Source: Candidatus Saccharimonadota bacterium
Lineage (GTDB): Bacteria > Patescibacteriota > Saccharimonadia > Saccharimonadales > Saccharimonadaceae
Reading direction: 5' to 3'
Assembly (NCBI GenBank): GCA_026395405.1
Contig: JAPLYU010000001.1
Coordinates: 502,696-566,695 of the forward strand
Length of the DNA stretch: 64,000 nt
Numbering within the stretch: the stretch's first letter is position 1; each line of letters starts with the position of its first letter. Shown piece after piece: positions 35,161 through 43,471 of the stretch. Under the pieces are notes generated by a model. That model was not told where the DNA came from, searched no databases, and was given only the letters and a program-made list of their open reading frames with translations. The translations under genes and the position numbers were made by a program.

Positions 35161-35640
35161 ATGAACACCACCATCAGTAAAGACAAAATCACATTTCTTA
35201 GCAAAAAAGGCATAAAAGAACTAAAAAAGGAGATTATCCTGTTAGAAAACGACAAGCAAAAAGTATTAAAATCACTTCGAGAACTTGATAAGACACAAGG
35301 TCGTGACGAAAGACTTAGTCGGATTGAAATGCTAGCAGAGCTTGATATCATCGATTCAAAGATTGATGATAAAAAATTAATTCTATCAACTTCAAAACTT
35401 TTACCTAAAAAACGCTCACAACTTAGAGTGGCAATCGGCTCTGTTGTTGATTTAATCGATAAACGCGGACACCTGTTCCAGTTCAAGATTGTAGATAGCA
35501 TCGAAGCTGACCCTAGCGACGGACGAATATCAACCCTAAGTCCGCTTGGACAAAACTTAATCGGTAAATCACTTAAAGATACGGTAGAGTGGGGGAATGG
35601 TAAGAGGATAAATAGATTTAAATTAGTCCGTATAACCTAA
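35161..35640 (+). CDS. GreA/GreB-family transcription factor, divergent
   Basis: A 159-residue protein: N-terminal coiled coil (about 12-80, KGIKELKKEIILLENDK) and a C-terminal FKBP-like domain with the diagnostic ISTLSPLGQNLIGKSLKDTVEW. The fold is GreA-like, but the coiled-coil tip, where GreA has GDLxENAEY, reads QGRDERLSRIEML, so the acidic pair that activates RNA polymerase cleavage is not clearly conserved. It may be a Gre homologue with altered activity, such as Gfh- or Rnk-like proteins. ACGGGAGGATTC gives a good ribosome site. Confidence 0.8.
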   Translation: MNTTISKDKITFLSKKGIKELKKEIILLENDKQKVLKSLRELDKTQGRDERLSRIEMLAELDIIDSKIDDKKLILSTSKLLPKKRSQLRVAIGSVVDLIDKRGHLFQFKIVDSIEADPSDGRISTLSPLGQNLIGKSLKDTVEWGNGKRINRFKLVRIT

Positions 35641-35667
35641 ATTAGCAATAAGCCCAACATCCTTTTC

Positions 35668-35697
35668 AAAAAGCCAATCTGTAAAGATTGGCTTTTT
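35668..35697. terminator. Bidirectional terminator
   Basis: AAAAAGCCAATCT and AGATTGGCTTTTT form a perfect 13 bp arm pair around a 4-nt loop. The A-run and T-run on both sides let it stop the gre transcript on + and the ABC exporter transcript on -. Confidence 0.9.
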
Positions 35698-35715
35698 ATG
35701 TTTTTTATGAAATGG

Positions 35716-37560
35716 CTAGTTGTGAGTAAATTGGCTATTATAAAGTTCTGAATAATACCCATTTTTATCAAGCAAACTTTCGTGAGTTCCATACTCGACA
35801 ATATTTCCATCTCGCATGACTAATATTACGTCGGCATTGCGAATCGTTGACAGACGGTGGGCAATCACAAAACTTGTGCGGCCATGACTAAGTTTATCCA
35901 TTGCGGATTGAATTAGCAGTTCGGTTCGAGTATCAACAGAGCTAGTTGCCTCATCCAAGATTAACATTGGTGCATCGGCCAGAATTGCCCTGGCAATCGT
36001 TAATAGTTGCTTTTCACCGGCCGAAATACTGTCGGCTGTCTCGCTGATAATGGTTTTATAGCCTTTCGGTAGGGTATTAATCAAATGATCGACATGGGCT
36101 GCCTTGGCGGCCTCGACTATCTCTTCATGGGTAGCATTCGGCCTACCATAAGCAATATTTTCTGCAATCGTTCCCTGGAACAACCAGGTATCCTGAAGAA
36201 CCATGCCGAATAGCTGACGAACGTCATGCCTATTCATATCTTTGGTATCAACACCGTCAATTTTGATTGTTCCGCTGTCAATATCATAAAACCTCATAAG
36301 TAAGTTCACGATAGTAGTCTTACCGGCTCCGGTTGGGCCGACAATTGCCATATTTTGTTTAGGTTTAATTTGAACCGTAAAATCTTTAATGATTGGCTGG
36401 TCTTTGTCATAGCCAAAATTTACTTTATCAAATATCACTTCGCCCTTGATCAACTCGGGGTTAATTGTTTCACGATCTTTCTCTTTCTTTTCCTCTTTGG
36501 CATCTAGAAAATTAAAAATCCGTTCAGCGGCTGCCGCAGTTGCCTGTAGTACGTTTGCTATATTTGCTGTCTGGGAAATAGGCTGGGTAAACTGACTCAT
36601 ATATTGGATAAACGCCTGAATATCACCAATTGTTACCTTACCATTAATTGCCAGCCATCCGCCGACAACCGCAACTGCAACGTACCCCAAGTTGCTAATA
36701 AACTGCATTATTGGCATCATTAGACCTGACCAGAACTGGGACTTCCAGCCGTTATTATGTAGTTTTTTGTTAATATGATTGAAAGTTTTTATTGCTTGCT
36801 CTTCGCCGTTAAAGGTCTTGACGATTGCATGGTTACTGAACATCTCATCTATATGCCCATCAATTTCACCCAAGGCGGCCTGTTGCTTGGTATAGTAACG
36901 CTGTGAACGTTTGACGATGGCCGTTATTATCAGCATGCTTGTTGGCAGAATCAATACGGCTATCAATGTTAACTGCCAGCTTATAGATAACATCATGATT
37001 AAAATTCCCACAATCATTACAATTGAAGTTATCAGCTGGGTCATACTCTGGTTTAAATTCTGGCTGATAGTCTCGACGTCATTTGTAATATGACTGACGA
37101 TGTCACCGTTTTCGTGCCTATCAAAATAATGAAGTGGTAAACGACCAACTTTTTCGGATATATCCCTTCGAAACTTGTAGGTTATTTTTTGCGATATCGC
37201 TGCCATAATCCAGCTTGCAAGATAGTTAAATATTGCACTCATGGTATAAAGACCAATCAACCAAAAACCGATTACTGCAACGTTATAAAAGTTGATACCC
37301 TTAGGACTAAATAACCCATTAATTATTTCATCGGTCATATTACCCAGAACCTTAGGGCTAGCAATTGCAAACGATGTGCTGATAATTGCGCAGATAAGGA
37401 CAACTCCCATATATATCCAATAAGGTCTCAGATACTTTAGGACAGTTAGCATAGTTTTTTTGAAATTTTTTGGTTTTTCGGGTTTACCACCAATAGCCAT
37501 AGGTCCACCCCTAAACCCCATCATTGGTCGCTTGGGTTGCTGTGCTGGTTTATTTTCCAT
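35716..37560 (-). CDS. ABC exporter half-transporter (second subunit)
   Basis: A 614-residue fused permease-ATPase with six helices (about 35-340) and an ATPase with Walker A GPTGAGKTT, signature DSISAGEKQLL and Walker B MLILDEATSSVD. The signature begins SISAGE rather than LSGGQ, while the partner has NISGGQ, which suggests one degenerate and one consensus site, as in heterodimeric exporters. A 25-residue Pro/Gly/Lys-rich N-terminus precedes the first helix. The gene starts 2 nt after the partner's stop. Exports an unknown lipid, drug or peptide. Confidence 0.92.
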   Translation of the reverse strand: MENKPAQQPKRPMMGFRGGPMAIGGKPEKPKNFKKTMLTVLKYLRPYWIYMGVVLICAIISTSFAIASPKVLGNMTDEIINGLFSPKGINFYNVAVIGFWLIGLYTMSAIFNYLASWIMAAISQKITYKFRRDISEKVGRLPLHYFDRHENGDIVSHITNDVETISQNLNQSMTQLITSIVMIVGILIMMLSISWQLTLIAVLILPTSMLIITAIVKRSQRYYTKQQAALGEIDGHIDEMFSNHAIVKTFNGEEQAIKTFNHINKKLHNNGWKSQFWSGLMMPIMQFISNLGYVAVAVVGGWLAINGKVTIGDIQAFIQYMSQFTQPISQTANIANVLQATAAAAERIFNFLDAKEEKKEKDRETINPELIKGEVIFDKVNFGYDKDQPIIKDFTVQIKPKQNMAIVGPTGAGKTTIVNLLMRFYDIDSGTIKIDGVDTKDMNRHDVRQLFGMVLQDTWLFQGTIAENIAYGRPNATHEEIVEAAKAAHVDHLINTLPKGYKTIISETADSISAGEKQLLTIARAILADAPMLILDEATSSVDTRTELLIQSAMDKLSHGRTSFVIAHRLSTIRNADVILVMRDGNIVEYGTHESLLDKNGYYSELYNSQFTHN

Positions 37561-37562
37561 GA

Positions 37563-39302
37563 CTAATTTACCCCCTGTAATTCGCGGTCAGACAACTGAG
37601 ACTGCGCAATTTCCCGATAAACAGACGATTTTTTAAGAAGTTCATGATGGGTGCCAACACCCACAATCTTGCCTTCGTCCAAAACAACAATTTTATCGGC
37701 ATGCATAATCGTACTAATCCGCTGGGCAACAATAATGAGGGTGGCTTTTGATATCTCGTTTTTTAATGCACTTCGTAACCGCGAGTCGGTTTTAAAATCA
37801 AGGGCCGAAAAGCTATCATCAAACAAGTAAATTTCAGGTTTTTTCGCCAGTGCCCTGGCAATAGACAAGCGTTGTTTCTGACCACCGGATATATTGCTCC
37901 CGGCCTGTGAAATGGGATTGTCCATACCGTCAGCAAGATTATTGATAAATTCCATAGCCTGAGCTGTCTCGGCAGCCTTTTCAATTTCTTTATCGTCAGC
38001 GCCCGGACGTCCGTATGCAATATTACTGCCGACGGTACCTGAAAATAGTGATGCTTTTTGGGGAATATAACCAACGTGACTATGGAGTTCCGCTTGGGCT
38101 AGTTCACGAATATCTATTCCGTCGATTGCAATCGAACCCTTTGACACATCATAAAGCCTAGGGATAAGGTTTAATATGGTCGATTTTCCACTACCGGTTC
38201 CACCAATGATTGCCGTTGTTTGTCCAGGCATTGCAGTAAATGATATGCCAGACAATACGGGCTGTTCTGAACCCACATATCCAAATTCAACTTTATCAAA
38301 TTCAACCTCACCGTTTATTCTTTCTGGCAAAGAGGCAGGGGATAAAGGTTCGACGATTGTCGGTTCTGTAGCCAATACTTCGTTGATACGCCGTCCCGAC
38401 ACAGCTGCCCTAGGCACCATAATAAACATCATTGAAATCATAAGGAATGCAAAGATTGTTTGCATGACGTACTGCATTAATGCAAAAAGACTGCCAACCT
38501 GCAAACTACCGTCATTTATTAAATACGCGCCGACCCAAACAACAGCAAGAGACGCCAGCCCCATGACAAGTGTCATAACCGGCATCATCAGTGACATTAC
38601 GCGATTTACGAAAATATTCAGTTTTACTGACTCAAGATTGGTTTTATTAAATTTTTCCTGTTGAACCTCGTCGTTATTATAAGCTCGTATAACCCGGACA
38701 CCAGTCAGCATTTCTCGAGTCTGTAGGCTTAATTTATCAACTAATTTTTGAATGGTTGTAAATTTCGGGATTACCACAATAAACAGCATAAATATAAGAG
38801 CAACCATAACCCCGATTGCTGCGGCCATAATCCATGTCATTGAAGGGGCTAATTGATAAGCTTTGATAATAGCTCCAATGCCCATAAAAGGTCCCAGCAG
38901 AGCCATTCGAAGGACCATAGCCATAACATTTTGGATTTGTTGCATATCGTTGGTTGATCTGGTAATCAAGGATGATGAAGAAAAACTATTAAATTCATTC
39001 AACGAAAAACTTTCGACCTTTTTAAATACAGCTCCGCGCAATCGATGCGTATAGCCGGCAGATATTCTGGCTGCTAAAAATCCAACGATAATTGTAAAAA
39101 TACCACCAAGTAATGTCAGCAAAAGCATTGCGACGCCGTTACTCCATACAGCGCTCAAATCTTTTTGGACTATGCCGTTAGTAATTATTTTTGACATATA
39201 ATCAGGCAGAGCCAGATTAACAAAAGCCTGCCCCCAAACAAATAGGATTAAAATAATCAACAAGAAAATATACGGTTTGAAGTACTTTACTAAATATCGC
39301 AC
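37563..39302 (-). CDS. ABC exporter half-transporter (first subunit)
   Basis: A 579-residue permease-ATPase: six helices (about 12-315), Walker A GGTGSGKST, signature NISGGQKQRLS and Walker B YLFDDSFSALD. In Walker B the usual catalytic Glu is Asp (FDDS), so this subunit probably forms a weak site, and its partner, with LDEA, provides the other. This is the asymmetry known for TmrAB/LmrCD-type pairs. Start GTG with AAGGG upstream; the partner gene follows 2 nt after the stop. Confidence 0.92.
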   Translation of the reverse strand: MRYLVKYFKPYIFLLIILILFVWGQAFVNLALPDYMSKIITNGIVQKDLSAVWSNGVAMLLLTLLGGIFTIIVGFLAARISAGYTHRLRGAVFKKVESFSLNEFNSFSSSSLITRSTNDMQQIQNVMAMVLRMALLGPFMGIGAIIKAYQLAPSMTWIMAAAIGVMVALIFMLFIVVIPKFTTIQKLVDKLSLQTREMLTGVRVIRAYNNDEVQQEKFNKTNLESVKLNIFVNRVMSLMMPVMTLVMGLASLAVVWVGAYLINDGSLQVGSLFALMQYVMQTIFAFLMISMMFIMVPRAAVSGRRINEVLATEPTIVEPLSPASLPERINGEVEFDKVEFGYVGSEQPVLSGISFTAMPGQTTAIIGGTGSGKSTILNLIPRLYDVSKGSIAIDGIDIRELAQAELHSHVGYIPQKASLFSGTVGSNIAYGRPGADDKEIEKAAETAQAMEFINNLADGMDNPISQAGSNISGGQKQRLSIARALAKKPEIYLFDDSFSALDFKTDSRLRSALKNEISKATLIIVAQRISTIMHADKIVVLDEGKIVGVGTHHELLKKSSVYREIAQSQLSDRELQGVN

Positions 39303-39386
39303 AAAAAAATTTACCCTTTCAAGATATTTATGATTTCATACTTATCATACTAATGATACACTGTTTTTTTATTTGTGTCTATGCTT

Positions 39387-40694
39387 TTAACGAATAATTA
39401 CTTGGTCGCGCTGTGGACCAACGCCTATCATTTTAATCGACACACCAGTTTTTCCTTCGATAAACTTAATGTAGTCTTGGGCATTTTTCGGTAAATTTTC
39501 AAACTTTCTAACACCTCTAATATCCTCAGTCCAATTTGGAAGATATTCATAGATTGGTTTACTTTGTTCCAATTTATATGCAGCGTCTGGAGCAATTTCG
39601 AGTGTTTTACCCTTGCGTTCATACGCAACACAGATTGGAATTTTTTCACCAAAACGCTGGACCCAGTCAAGTTTTGACAGTGCCATAGCAAGCTTGTCAT
39701 CTTCGCCATTGACCATAAGGGCTCGACGTACTTGAGGCAAATCAAAACAACCAAGTCGTCTGATTCGACCGGTTGTAGTGCCTTTTTCGGCATCTATTGT
39801 GCTCATATCGCCATGTAGTTTTTGTAGAACATCCTTGTCGGAAATTTCTGTAACAAAAGGTCCACCACCCACATGGGATTGTACGGCTTTGGCAACACCG
39901 GTAACCTTGTCGATAAACGATGCCGGCACGCCCAACCCACTGGCCACACCACCGGCCGTTGTTGAGCTGGAACTAGTATATGGATACATGCCATGATCTA
40001 TGTCCAGTAAGAACGCTTGTGCACCTTCGGCCAATACTTTTGCTGGTTGAGGTTTTCGCAACTGTTGATTCAAATAAAAAACCGTGTCAGTTATAAATTC
40101 CGCTAAAATACCGGCGTTTTCAACGTAGTTTTTTGTGACCTCTTCTTCATCAATAGGAGATAGGCCTGCCGCATCGCGTAGCGGACGCTGGACCTTTAAT
40201 CCTTCAGATACAATTTCCGCTAGTTTTTTCAAATCATTTTTAATAATTTCAGTTCGTACGCCGGTTCGCATTGATTTGCCCGATGAGACCTGTGCAATTC
40301 CTGCCTTGGTACTGCCTTGACCGCCTTTTCCGGATTCTCGAATCTCGTCGTCGTATATGTGATGAGGAAGTATCAAATGCGCAGCAGAACTAATTTTTAG
40401 ATTATCCCGCGATACATTGATGCCCTTTGATTTAATGTCAGCAATTTCTTCGTTTAATTTTACGGGGTTTATCAAAGTTCCATTGCCAATAATATTCATT
40501 GCATGCGGGTGAGCAATTCCTGATGGAACCAAATGTAGTGCCAGGTCGCGACCATCTGGCAAGACTACCGTATGTCCAGCATTATTACCACCGTTAAATC
40601 GAGCCACAATATCATGGGTTTCCGAAAGCATGTCAACAAAACGACCCTTGCCCTCGTCACCACGTTGAAGTCCAATAATTACATCTACTGCCAC
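39387..40694 (-). CDS. purA: Adenylosuccinate synthetase
   Basis: A 435-residue PurA that makes adenylosuccinate from IMP, GTP and aspartate. GDEGKGRFVD carries the catalytic Asp, NNAGHTVVLPDG the catalytic His, and GTTTGRIRRLGCFD the IMP/Mg loop. The residue before GDEGKG is Arg where most enzymes have Trp. Start GTG lies 8 nt after TATACT, so leaderless. No purB is in the window; presence of purA implies IMP is salvaged or imported. Confidence 0.95.
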   Translation of the reverse strand: MAVDVIIGLQRGDEGKGRFVDMLSETHDIVARFNGGNNAGHTVVLPDGRDLALHLVPSGIAHPHAMNIIGNGTLINPVKLNEEIADIKSKGINVSRDNLKISSAAHLILPHHIYDDEIRESGKGGQGSTKAGIAQVSSGKSMRTGVRTEIIKNDLKKLAEIVSEGLKVQRPLRDAAGLSPIDEEEVTKNYVENAGILAEFITDTVFYLNQQLRKPQPAKVLAEGAQAFLLDIDHGMYPYTSSSSTTAGGVASGLGVPASFIDKVTGVAKAVQSHVGGGPFVTEISDKDVLQKLHGDMSTIDAEKGTTTGRIRRLGCFDLPQVRRALMVNGEDDKLAMALSKLDWVQRFGEKIPICVAYERKGKTLEIAPDAAYKLEQSKPIYEYLPNWTEDIRGVRKFENLPKNAQDYIKFIEGKTGVSIKMIGVGPQRDQVIIR

Positions 40695-40784
40695 GGCTAC
40701 TCAGTATAGTAAAGCTGCTGTGAATTTACAACTTTGATATTTATCGATATAATTTTAATCGATGCGTATAAATAGGGGGAGGTT

Positions 40785-41945
40785 ATGATAGAAATCATCA
40801 AGAATATGTGGCGTCGAAAAATGCGTACAATACTTACGATTTTTGGTATTGCAATCGGAATATTAGCACTAGTAGTTATGGGTTCAATGGCTGAAAAGTT
40901 AAATTTACTGGTTGATGGCGGTGTCAAATATTATCAAGATAAAGTCCAGATAACTTCCGGCACAATGGGCATGTCATTAGTCCCACTTAAATTAGACACA
41001 AAAGCTGAAATTGAAAAAATCGATGGCGTTGGATACGTTTCACCGATTATATATACAACGCTTGAAAAAGATTCAAGTGCCGTCAGTTTCGGACCACCCG
41101 CCTCAATTACGGCGGGGGATATGAACGCAATCAAATATGAAAGTTTCAAGATGTCACTTGCTAGCGGCCGACGGCTGACAAACGATGATAAGGGAAAAAT
41201 AGTTATCGGTTATGATTTAGTAAAGAAACTTGACGCTAAGGTAGGTGAAAAAGTAAAAATTAGAGGCAATAAATATGAAGTTGTCGGCATTTGGGATAAA
41301 ACTTTCACAGCACCAGACACAAGCGTCTCAATGGTATTATCCGACGGGCAGCAAGTAGTATATAACGATTTACCACCTATAATAAAATCGTCCGTTAAAC
41401 CAAGTGATATTGTTTCCGGTTTTGTCGCATATCCAAAAAAAGGTGCTGATCCAAACGTTCTTGCAATTCGAATTCAAAAACAAGTCGAAGGAATTACCGC
41501 AACCGGACCCAAACAGTTCCAAGAACAAGTCGTAAATTCCGTAAAGATGTTCAACTCGATTATCTACGGAATCGCGATTATATCTCTATTGGTCGGCTCG
41601 CTTTCGATTATTAACACCATGACCATGTCGGTCAGCGAACGCACCAAAGAAATCGGCATCAAAAAGGCGGTTGGTGCAAAAACCAGCTCGATACTGGGTG
41701 AATATCTAACTGAGGCTGGAATAATCGGGCTAATCGGCGGATTGGTTGGAATAGGTCTTGGAGCACTGATAGTCAACGCAATCAATACAGCGATGGAGAA
41801 AAACGGAGACAAACTATTCCTACTGACACCAAGACTAGCGTTGGGGGCGCTAGCGTTTGCGATAGTTTTGGGTGTTATCGCTGGAATTATACCTGCGGTA
41901 CACGCTACGAAAATTGACATAGTCAAATCATTGAGGGAGGAATAA
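40785..41945 (+). CDS. MacB/FtsX-type ABC permease
   Basis: A 386-residue protein: N-terminal cytoplasmic MWRRKMRTILTIFGIAIG with the first helix, an external MacB-like domain of about 200 residues and three C-terminal helices, with the hallmark NTMTMSVSERTKEIGIKKAVGA between the second and third. MacB-type systems work as mechanotransmitters that export peptides or toxins or extract lipoproteins. GGGGGAGG is close before the ATG. The ATPase follows 1 nt after its stop. No MacA adaptor is seen. Confidence 0.92.
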   Translation: MIEIIKNMWRRKMRTILTIFGIAIGILALVVMGSMAEKLNLLVDGGVKYYQDKVQITSGTMGMSLVPLKLDTKAEIEKIDGVGYVSPIIYTTLEKDSSAVSFGPPASITAGDMNAIKYESFKMSLASGRRLTNDDKGKIVIGYDLVKKLDAKVGEKVKIRGNKYEVVGIWDKTFTAPDTSVSMVLSDGQQVVYNDLPPIIKSSVKPSDIVSGFVAYPKKGADPNVLAIRIQKQVEGITATGPKQFQEQVVNSVKMFNSIIYGIAIISLLVGSLSIINTMTMSVSERTKEIGIKKAVGAKTSSILGEYLTEAGIIGLIGGLVGIGLGALIVNAINTAMEKNGDKLFLLTPRLALGALAFAIVLGVIAGIIPAVHATKIDIVKSLREE

Positions 41946-41946
41946 A

Positions 41947-42825
41947 ATGGCTGAGTCGATCTTGAAACTCAACAATCTTCGGAAGGTATATATAGTTGGC
42001 AACTTGAAAACCGCCAAAAAAGCTCAAAAAGAAATTCAAAAACTTCATAAAAAATACGAGAGGATCTGCTGCCAAGAGGGGACGGCATATAAGGAGGTAG
42101 AAAAAGAACTCGACCATGCCCAAAAACTATTTTCCGAGGAGAAATATGAGGAAAGTTATACATATTTAACTAGGCGCGGTATCAAACGCGGCCGTCGCGA
42201 CAAAGGCGTAGTTGTACATGCGTTGAATGGCGTAAACCTAGACATTAAATCAGGTGAAATGGTCGCCATAATGGGACCGTCGGGTTCAGGCAAATCAACG
42301 CTTCTTAATATGTTAGGACTGTTGGACACCCCAACGACTGGTCAGATTTTTCTGCGTGGTAAAAACGTTACAAGTATTAAAAATAGTAAATTGCCAAATA
42401 TTCGATCAACTGAGCTGGGGTTTGTCTTTCAATCATTTAATCTAATCCCAACACTAACTGCGATTGAAAATGTGATGCTACCGTTAAAATATTCCAGAAC
42501 TCCGATAATGGAACGTCGTCGACTGGCAGAGGAAGCGCTGGACATGGTAGGACTATCCGACAGAATGCATCATACGCCAAATGAACTTTCCGGTGGTCAA
42601 AAACAGCGCGTCGCTATTGCTAGGTCCATCGTCAATAAACCGGCAATAATCTTTGGTGATGAACTGACTGGTGAACTTGATACCAAGATGACCAAGGAGG
42701 TCATGCAACTGGTTGTTGATTTGAATAAAAAAGGCCAGACCTTCATAATCGTTACTCACAACCCCGAAGTTGCGAAACTTTGCGGTCGAACAATTACAAT
42801 AATTGACGGGAAGGTAGCAAAATGA
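41947..42825 (+). CDS. MacB-type ABC ATPase with inserted helical region
   Basis: A 292-residue ATPase: Walker A GPSGSGKST, signature LSGGQKQRVA and Walker B IIFGDELTGELD (the usual DEPTGALD is DELTGELD). An unusual insert of about 60 residues lies between the first strand (LRKVYIVGN) and the VVHALNGVNLDI strand: a Lys/Glu-rich helical stretch with two adjacent Cys (RICCQEG) and a YLTRRGIKRGRR end. Typical LolD/MacB ATPases have only a few residues there. It overlaps the next gene by ATGA. Confidence 0.9.
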   Translation: MAESILKLNNLRKVYIVGNLKTAKKAQKEIQKLHKKYERICCQEGTAYKEVEKELDHAQKLFSEEKYEESYTYLTRRGIKRGRRDKGVVVHALNGVNLDIKSGEMVAIMGPSGSGKSTLLNMLGLLDTPTTGQIFLRGKNVTSIKNSKLPNIRSTELGFVFQSFNLIPTLTAIENVMLPLKYSRTPIMERRRLAEEALDMVGLSDRMHHTPNELSGGQKQRVAIARSIVNKPAIIFGDELTGELDTKMTKEVMQLVVDLNKKGQTFIIVTHNPEVAKLCGRTITIIDGKVAK

Positions 42826-43067
42826 GTGAAAAAAAGACCGAAGAATTCGTTCTTAATGGCGAGGAAGTACTTGCCAAAATAAAAGAGTTAATTAATGAAG
42901 GAAATATTCGAAGAATTATCATCAAGAATATGGATGACAAAACTTTGATTGAAATCCCACTAACTGTTGGTGTAGTAGTCGCATTGTTAGCACCAGTTTT
43001 GGCTGCAGTCGGCGCCCTAGCTGCAATTGTCACAAAATGCAAGATTATTGTTGAAAAGAAAGATTAA
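42822..43067 (+). CDS. DUF4342-domain protein
   Basis: An 81-residue protein overlapping the ATPase by ATGA. N-terminal FVLNGEEVLAKIKELINEGN, then IRRIIIKNMDDKTLIEIPLTVGVV and a hydrophobic segment (about 50-70). The pattern matches DUF4342, whose function is unknown. Here it is the third gene of a MacB-type operon, so it may be a regulator or small membrane subunit of that exporter. Confidence 0.85.
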   Translation: MSEKKTEEFVLNGEEVLAKIKELINEGNIRRIIIKNMDDKTLIEIPLTVGVVVALLAPVLAAVGALAAIVTKCKIIVEKKD

Positions 43068-43138
43068 CCCACAGCTAGCTGTACAGTAATCCTAAGGTGT
43101 TATAAAATAGGGAACACGGACAACAAGTCCGCATTTGT

Positions 43139-43213
43139 TGGGGATTGGCCAAGTGGTAAGGCACGTGGTTCTGGTCCACGCATTCGGGGGTTCGGATCCC
43201 TCATCCCCAGCCA
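43139..43213 (+). tRNA. tRNA-Gln (anticodon CTG), CCA encoded
   Basis: A complete cloverleaf: acceptor TGGGGAT/ATCCCCA, D-stem GCC/GGC, anticodon stem CGTGG/CCACG with loop TTCTGGT (anticodon CTG at 43171-43173), T-stem GGGGG with CCCTC, discriminator G and a genomic CCA. It reads CAG. Its 3' end is copied exactly 229 bp downstream and degenerately several more times through 49.5 kb. Confidence 0.95.
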
Positions 43214-43215
43214 AA
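43196..43215 (+). repeat. Putative attachment core, tRNA copy
   Basis: The 20 bp from the T-loop through the CCA end and two further A is repeated exactly at 43425-43444. Integrases often use this part of tRNA genes as attachment site. The role is inferred; no integrase gene is visible. Confidence 0.7.
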
Positions 43216-43249
43216 ATAAATTACGACCCGCGTGGTCGTTATTTATTTT
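43213..43249 (+). terminator. Long hairpin after tRNA-Gln
   Basis: AAAATAAATTACGACC and GGTCGTTATTTATTTT pair over 16 positions with one mismatch around CGCGT. It directly follows the CCA end and probably terminates or processes the tRNA transcript. Confidence 0.75.
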
Positions 43250-43424
43250 GAACTAAGGAATCGGGTTTTGAACCCACGGTTTTGCTAAGCAAAACGAAGG
43301 GGGTTCGGTGTAGTGCAGCGAAATAAAAATGTGTTTACATATTTTTATGAGCAAACGGAAGAGGCTTTAGCCGATATCCCTCATCTTGCTGTCGTAAAAT
43401 CGTGGGGTCGCGGAACGTGACCGA
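43250..43424. other. Gene-free spacer with tRNA fragments and palindromes
   Basis: No reading frame is convincing here. It holds GGGTTTTGAACCC, the 17 nt palindrome GTTTTGCTAAGCAAAAC, a copy of the tRNA T-stem GGGGGTTCGG at 43299-43308 and a partial 3' end TATCCCTCATC at 43375-43385. It looks like scrambled tRNA-derived debris between two exact copies of the tRNA end. Confidence 0.55.
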
Positions 43425-43444
43425 ATCCCTCATCCCCAGCCAAA
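43425..43444 (+). repeat. Exact copy of the tRNA-Gln 3' end
   Basis: This is the second copy of the 20 bp found at 43196-43215, 229 bp apart. It ends 27 bp before the first pilin-headed gene and marks the left edge of the cassette-like array. Confidence 0.85.
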
Positions 43445-43471
43445 CCTAATTACTTATGCTAAACTTAAAAT

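Noticed and set aside
38176-38664. 162-codon frame antisense to an ABC exporter gene
   Set aside because: It is opposite the ATPase and permease motifs and lacks a start signal.
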